Source of the DNA: DAIQNV01 sp038748775
Lineage (GTDB): Bacteria > Planctomycetota > Phycisphaerae > Phycisphaerales > UBA1924
Length of the DNA stretch: 64,000 bases
Direction: 5' to 3'
Assembly (NCBI GenBank): GCA_038748775.1
Contig: JBCDIT010000002.1
Coordinates: forward strand, 248,001 to 312,000
Shown: positions 61,309 through 64,000 of the stretch, piece by piece
Numbering within the stretch: position 1 is the first letter of the stretch
Layout of the letters: every line of letters begins with the position of its first letter
Made by a program: the position numbers and the translations under genes
Notes under the pieces: model-generated
The model's database searches: none
Seen by the model: only the letters and a program-made list of their open reading frames with translations
Told to the model about the DNA's origin: nothing

Positions 61309-62742
61309 ATGAACACCCCTGGATCACCCAACTCGGTATCACCCAACCCGGCACCGACCATTCTGCGGCTCCACGCCGCCGCGGCGGCCGACCACGAGCG
61401 CGAATGGCCCCATCCGGTCACCCTCGTGTTCGAGCTGACCAGCGCCGGCGATCACGCCCCGGTCCGGGCCCGCTCGGCTCGCCTGCTCAGCATCGGGCAC
61501 CGCGCGTTGTTCCCTGCTGAACCCGCTCCAGGCGAGACCGACCTCGATCTCGGCGACACCGCCCTCATTCCGGGTCTTGTTAACGCCCACGCCCATCTCG
61601 ACCTCACCCACGTCGGCCCGCAGCCCCACGACCCCGCCGACGGGTTCATGGCCTGGGCCCAGCGCATCATCAAGGCAAGAGCGACCGAGCCGGAAGCCGT
61701 CGAAGCGTCGGTGCGATCGGGCGTCGCGAAGTCGATCGCCGGCGGCACCGTGGCGCTGGGCGACATCGACGGGTCTCAGGGCGAGGCAACGGCGCACCGC
61801 GCTGACCTTCCGGGTGTGAGCTACCTCGAGTGTTTCGGTTTCCAGGAACTGCCGACCGCGCCTCCCAAGCCTCCCTCGAACGGTGGGCCGGATGTTGTCG
61901 GTGGTCTCTCGCCCCACGCGCCGTATTCGGTATCGATGACGCAGTACGGGGCGATCGCCGGTTCTGGCGGCATGGATGGTCCGTTGCTCTGCACCCATTT
62001 GGCCGAGTCTCCGGAAGAACGCGAGTTCATCCTGCACGCGCGTGGGCCGATGCGTGGGTTCCTCGAGCGCATCGGGAAGTGGTACGACCGGGCGACCTTG
62101 GAACTGCAACAAGGCAAGCCGCCGCTGATCTGGGCGCAGCCGATTCTCGCGGCGGGGCCGGCCGGCCCTGGGAAAGGCCGTTGGTTGGTCGCCCACGTCA
62201 ACGACTGCCCCGAAGGAGGCATCGAGGTACTCCGCAGAAACTCCGTCCATGTCGCGTACTGCCCGCGCGCTTCGGAGTACTTCGGCGCCCAAGAGCACTT
62301 CGGGCCGCACCGCTACCGCGACATGCTCGATGCGGGTGTCAACGTGTGCCTGGGCACCGACTCGATCGTGAACCTCGACACGCCCGACCGGATCTCCGTA
62401 TTGGACGAGATGAGGCTGCTTCACCGTCGCGACGGCGCCGAGGGGCGGGCCGACCCGGAACGCCTCTTCGCGATGGGTACCGTCAACGGCGCCGAGGCCC
62501 TATGGCTCGACCCGGACGGCTTCCGATTCAAGGTCGGCGCCGCGCTCGCCGGAGTCATCGGTGTTCCCCTCGGTGAATCGACTCGGGAGTCCGAAATCGC
62601 GGGTGTTCGAGAGCGCGTTCTCGACTCGCAAGCCGCGCCGATACCGGTGCTTTTGGCGCCGCCAACACACGAGGAACGACCTACGGTGCCGCGTCGTCCG
62701 GGCCCGCCCGGACGAACCAACTCCGGGGCACGAACGACATGA
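61309..62742 (+). CDS. Amidohydrolase, possibly aminodeoxyfutalosine deaminase-like
   Basis: 477 residues, metal-dependent hydrolase (TIM barrel). Motifs: LIPGLVNAHAHLDLTHV (HxH metal site), CTHLAESPEEREFI, WLVAHVNDCPEGGIEVL with His, VAYCPRAS, and CLGTDSIVNL with the Asp. The HLAES and GTDS motifs are seen in the deaminases of the futalosine menaquinone pathway (MqnX) as well as in SAH/cytosine deaminases; quinol use by the ACIII locus would fit a menaquinone role, but this is inference. Start: ATG 61309; upstream codons in frame are not family-like. Overlaps the next gene by 4 bp (ATGA). Confidence 0.82.
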   Translation: MNTPGSPNSVSPNPAPTILRLHAAAAADHEREWPHPVTLVFELTSAGDHAPVRARSARLLSIGHRALFPAEPAPGETDLDLGDTALIPGLVNAHAHLDLTHVGPQPHDPADGFMAWAQRIIKARATEPEAVEASVRSGVAKSIAGGTVALGDIDGSQGEATAHRADLPGVSYLECFGFQELPTAPPKPPSNGGPDVVGGLSPHAPYSVSMTQYGAIAGSGGMDGPLLCTHLAESPEEREFILHARGPMRGFLERIGKWYDRATLELQQGKPPLIWAQPILAAGPAGPGKGRWLVAHVNDCPEGGIEVLRRNSVHVAYCPRASEYFGAQEHFGPHRYRDMLDAGVNVCLGTDSIVNLDTPDRISVLDEMRLLHRRDGAEGRADPERLFAMGTVNGAEALWLDPDGFRFKVGAALAGVIGVPLGESTRESEIAGVRERVLDSQAAPIPVLLAPPTHEERPTVPRRPGPPGRTNSGARTT

Positions 62743-64000
62743 GCCGCAAGTGGCAACAGTCCAAACGCTGGGACGCCGAGCACCTGTCTTCGCCGGCGTT
62801 GCGCCCGGTGCGCTGGGTGCTTCACGCGTTCAGTTCGATCACGCTCGCGGTGGTGCTGCTCACTATCGTCGCGATCTATGGGGTGCTCGCCAGCGTGCCC
62901 ATCGGCATGCTCGCCCTCGCGCCGACGTGGCTGGTCTACGGACTCACGCTCGTCGTTCCCGCCGGTCTGTCGGCGGTGGGGGCGTTCGCGGTGGTGCGCA
63001 TGGTCGTGCCCGAGAACCGCGCCGTGCTCCGCTTGGGCGGTTCGATCGTTGCGTCCATCGTCGCCTTCAGCGCCGCGAGCATTCTCTGGTACGGCGCCGT
63101 CTGGCCGGCGGTCCACTTCGATCCGGTCGACGGTTCGGGGCTCCGCTTCTTCGCCGACTTCGTCAAGGCCAAAGAGGCGATCACGCTCCGCCGGTTGCCC
63201 GGGTTCGAGATGACCGAACTCGAATTCTACAGCTGGTGGCCCCTGCACTTGGTGTTGATCGCGTTCGTCGTCAACATGGTCGTCGCGACGGTGCGCCGCA
63301 TCGAGTTCACGTTCAAGAACCTCGGTGTGCTCACGGTGCACACTGGGATCGTGATCATCGCGCTCGGCAGCGTGTACTACCAGGGCCTGAAGAAGGAAGG
63401 CGACACGATCGTTTTCGCCGGAACGCCCGGGCCCGACGGGGCGCCGGCGGTCGGCACGACCCAGACCGGGTTCTACGACAACACCTACATCGCCCTTTGG
63501 ATCGCTCAGCGATCCGCGTGGACGGGCGGGCCCGACTGGGAACAGCGGTCGCTCCGTGGGCTCCCGAGGTACAACGACTACGGACTCGACGCGGCGAGCA
63601 ACGCCTCTGCGACGCGGCTCGGCGAACTGGTCACCAACGAGACACCGGCGACCGACAGCAGCGGCCTCACGCTCGACCTGCCTGTGCCCGATGGCGGCGG
63701 GCAACGCGTTGATCCGGACATCGGGTTCCGCATCGTCGGGTACGCGACGTACGCGGAGCCGCGCGAAGACTGGGAGCTCTCCCCGGCGCCGATGTCGGGC
63801 GAGGCCCGCCCGGTGCGGCTCGTTGAGTTGCTCAGTCGCCTTCCGGTCGAAGGCTCGGACGAACCCAGAGAAGTCGGTGAACCCCAGTTCCGCTTCCCGT
63901 TGCACCCGACGGTCCCGTCGCATCGCTTGACCGAGAACAACACGTTTGTCATCGAGCATGTCATCGGCGCCGATCCGCAGCGGATCGGAGACCTGCTGAC
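62739..64000 (+). CDS. Cytochrome c biogenesis protein, ResB-like, truncated by the window end
   Basis: 420 residues visible, no stop before the edge. Helices: HAFSSITLAVVLLTIVAIYGVLASV (a ResB-type opening), WLVYGLTLVVPAGLSAVGAFAVV, IVASIVAFSAASILWYGAVW, LHLVLIAFVVNMVVAT and FKNLGVLTVHTGIVIIALGSVYY (as in ResB). A large soluble loop follows (residues about 225 to the end). ResB with CcsA ligates heme to cytochromes c, which fits the many c-type hemes of the ACIII/caa3 locus. It begins inside the amidohydrolase stop, so they are co-transcribed. A planctomycete-specific fused ResB/CcsA form is possible but its second half is outside the window. Confidence 0.7.
   Translation, partial: MSRKWQQSKRWDAEHLSSPALRPVRWVLHAFSSITLAVVLLTIVAIYGVLASVPIGMLALAPTWLVYGLTLVVPAGLSAVGAFAVVRMVVPENRAVLRLGGSIVASIVAFSAASILWYGAVWPAVHFDPVDGSGLRFFADFVKAKEAITLRRLPGFEMTELEFYSWWPLHLVLIAFVVNMVVATVRRIEFTFKNLGVLTVHTGIVIIALGSVYYQGLKKEGDTIVFAGTPGPDGAPAVGTTQTGFYDNTYIALWIAQRSAWTGGPDWEQRSLRGLPRYNDYGLDAASNASATRLGELVTNETPATDSSGLTLDLPVPDGGGQRVDPDIGFRIVGYATYAEPREDWELSPAPMSGEARPVRLVELLSRLPVEGSDEPREVGEPQFRFPLHPTVPSHRLTENNTFVIEHVIGADPQRIGDLL

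Noticed and set aside
1..64000. CRISPR arrays, rRNA genes, riboswitches and an origin of replication
   Set aside because: I looked for regular direct repeats with spacers, conserved rRNA segments and DnaA-box clusters and saw none that stood out; a covariance-model scan would be decisive for riboswitches and small RNAs.

Overview
The window looks like a chromosomal segment of a GC-rich planctomycete, most likely class Phycisphaerae. The evidence is several secreted proteins with PEP-CTERM-like tails, a membrane protein ending in the zinc ribbon common in planctomycetes, an adjacent DUF1501/DUF1800 pair, KDO transferase, an alternative complex III plus caa3 oxidase locus, and intergenic repeats that read as RARSASKG-type peptides. 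The lineage call is inference from gene content. Starts are often GTG or TTG.

Layout. 1-1430: two related secreted PEP-CTERM-like proteins, each followed by a strong terminator. 1773-6678: a PilT-like ATPase, a membrane-anchored GspE-like protein with a degraded nucleotide site, and a CvpA-like membrane protein, converging on rplI. 7701-13858: ilvE, a small zinc-ribbon membrane protein, a fused and shortened TssB-TssC-like sheath protein divergent from a lipoprotein, DUF427, an HPF/YfiA protein and a secreted SGNH hydrolase. 13978-20963: recQ, a TetR regulator, tRNA-Val, a TIR/NB-ARC/TPR (NLR-like, probably defensive) gene broken by a 7-G run, kdtA and tRNA-Lys. 21133-26551: an SNF2 helicase and SWIM protein operon, a small PEP-CTERM-like protein and tRNA-Gln. 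26582-31056: a housekeeping run (GlmU-like uridylyltransferase, prs, rplY/ctc, pth, rpsF, ssb) resembling the Firmicute gcaD-prs-ctc-pth order. 31481-40864: pheT, a lipoprotein, trpC, a CPBP protease, trpS, and the DUF1501 and DUF1800 genes.

41028-58927 is a respiratory locus. Divergent ctaA (heme A synthase) is followed by actABCDEF (alternative complex III, a bc1 replacement oxidising quinol), a small membrane protein, SCO1/SenC (CuA assembly), and caa3 oxidase subunits II (with fused cytochrome c), I, III and IV. Electrons would pass from quinol through ACIII to the fused cytochrome c and then to oxygen. The window ends with a secreted protein carrying a dockerin-like motif, an OmpA-type lipoprotein, an amidohydrolase and the start of a ResB-like cytochrome c biogenesis gene.

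Two intergenic repeat families stand out. One (about 55-125 bp) occurs four times, always between convergent genes. The other is a 275 bp element with short terminal inverted repeats, present twice; its 95 bp core is flipped relative to its arms between the two copies. Promoters could not be called reliably at this GC content.
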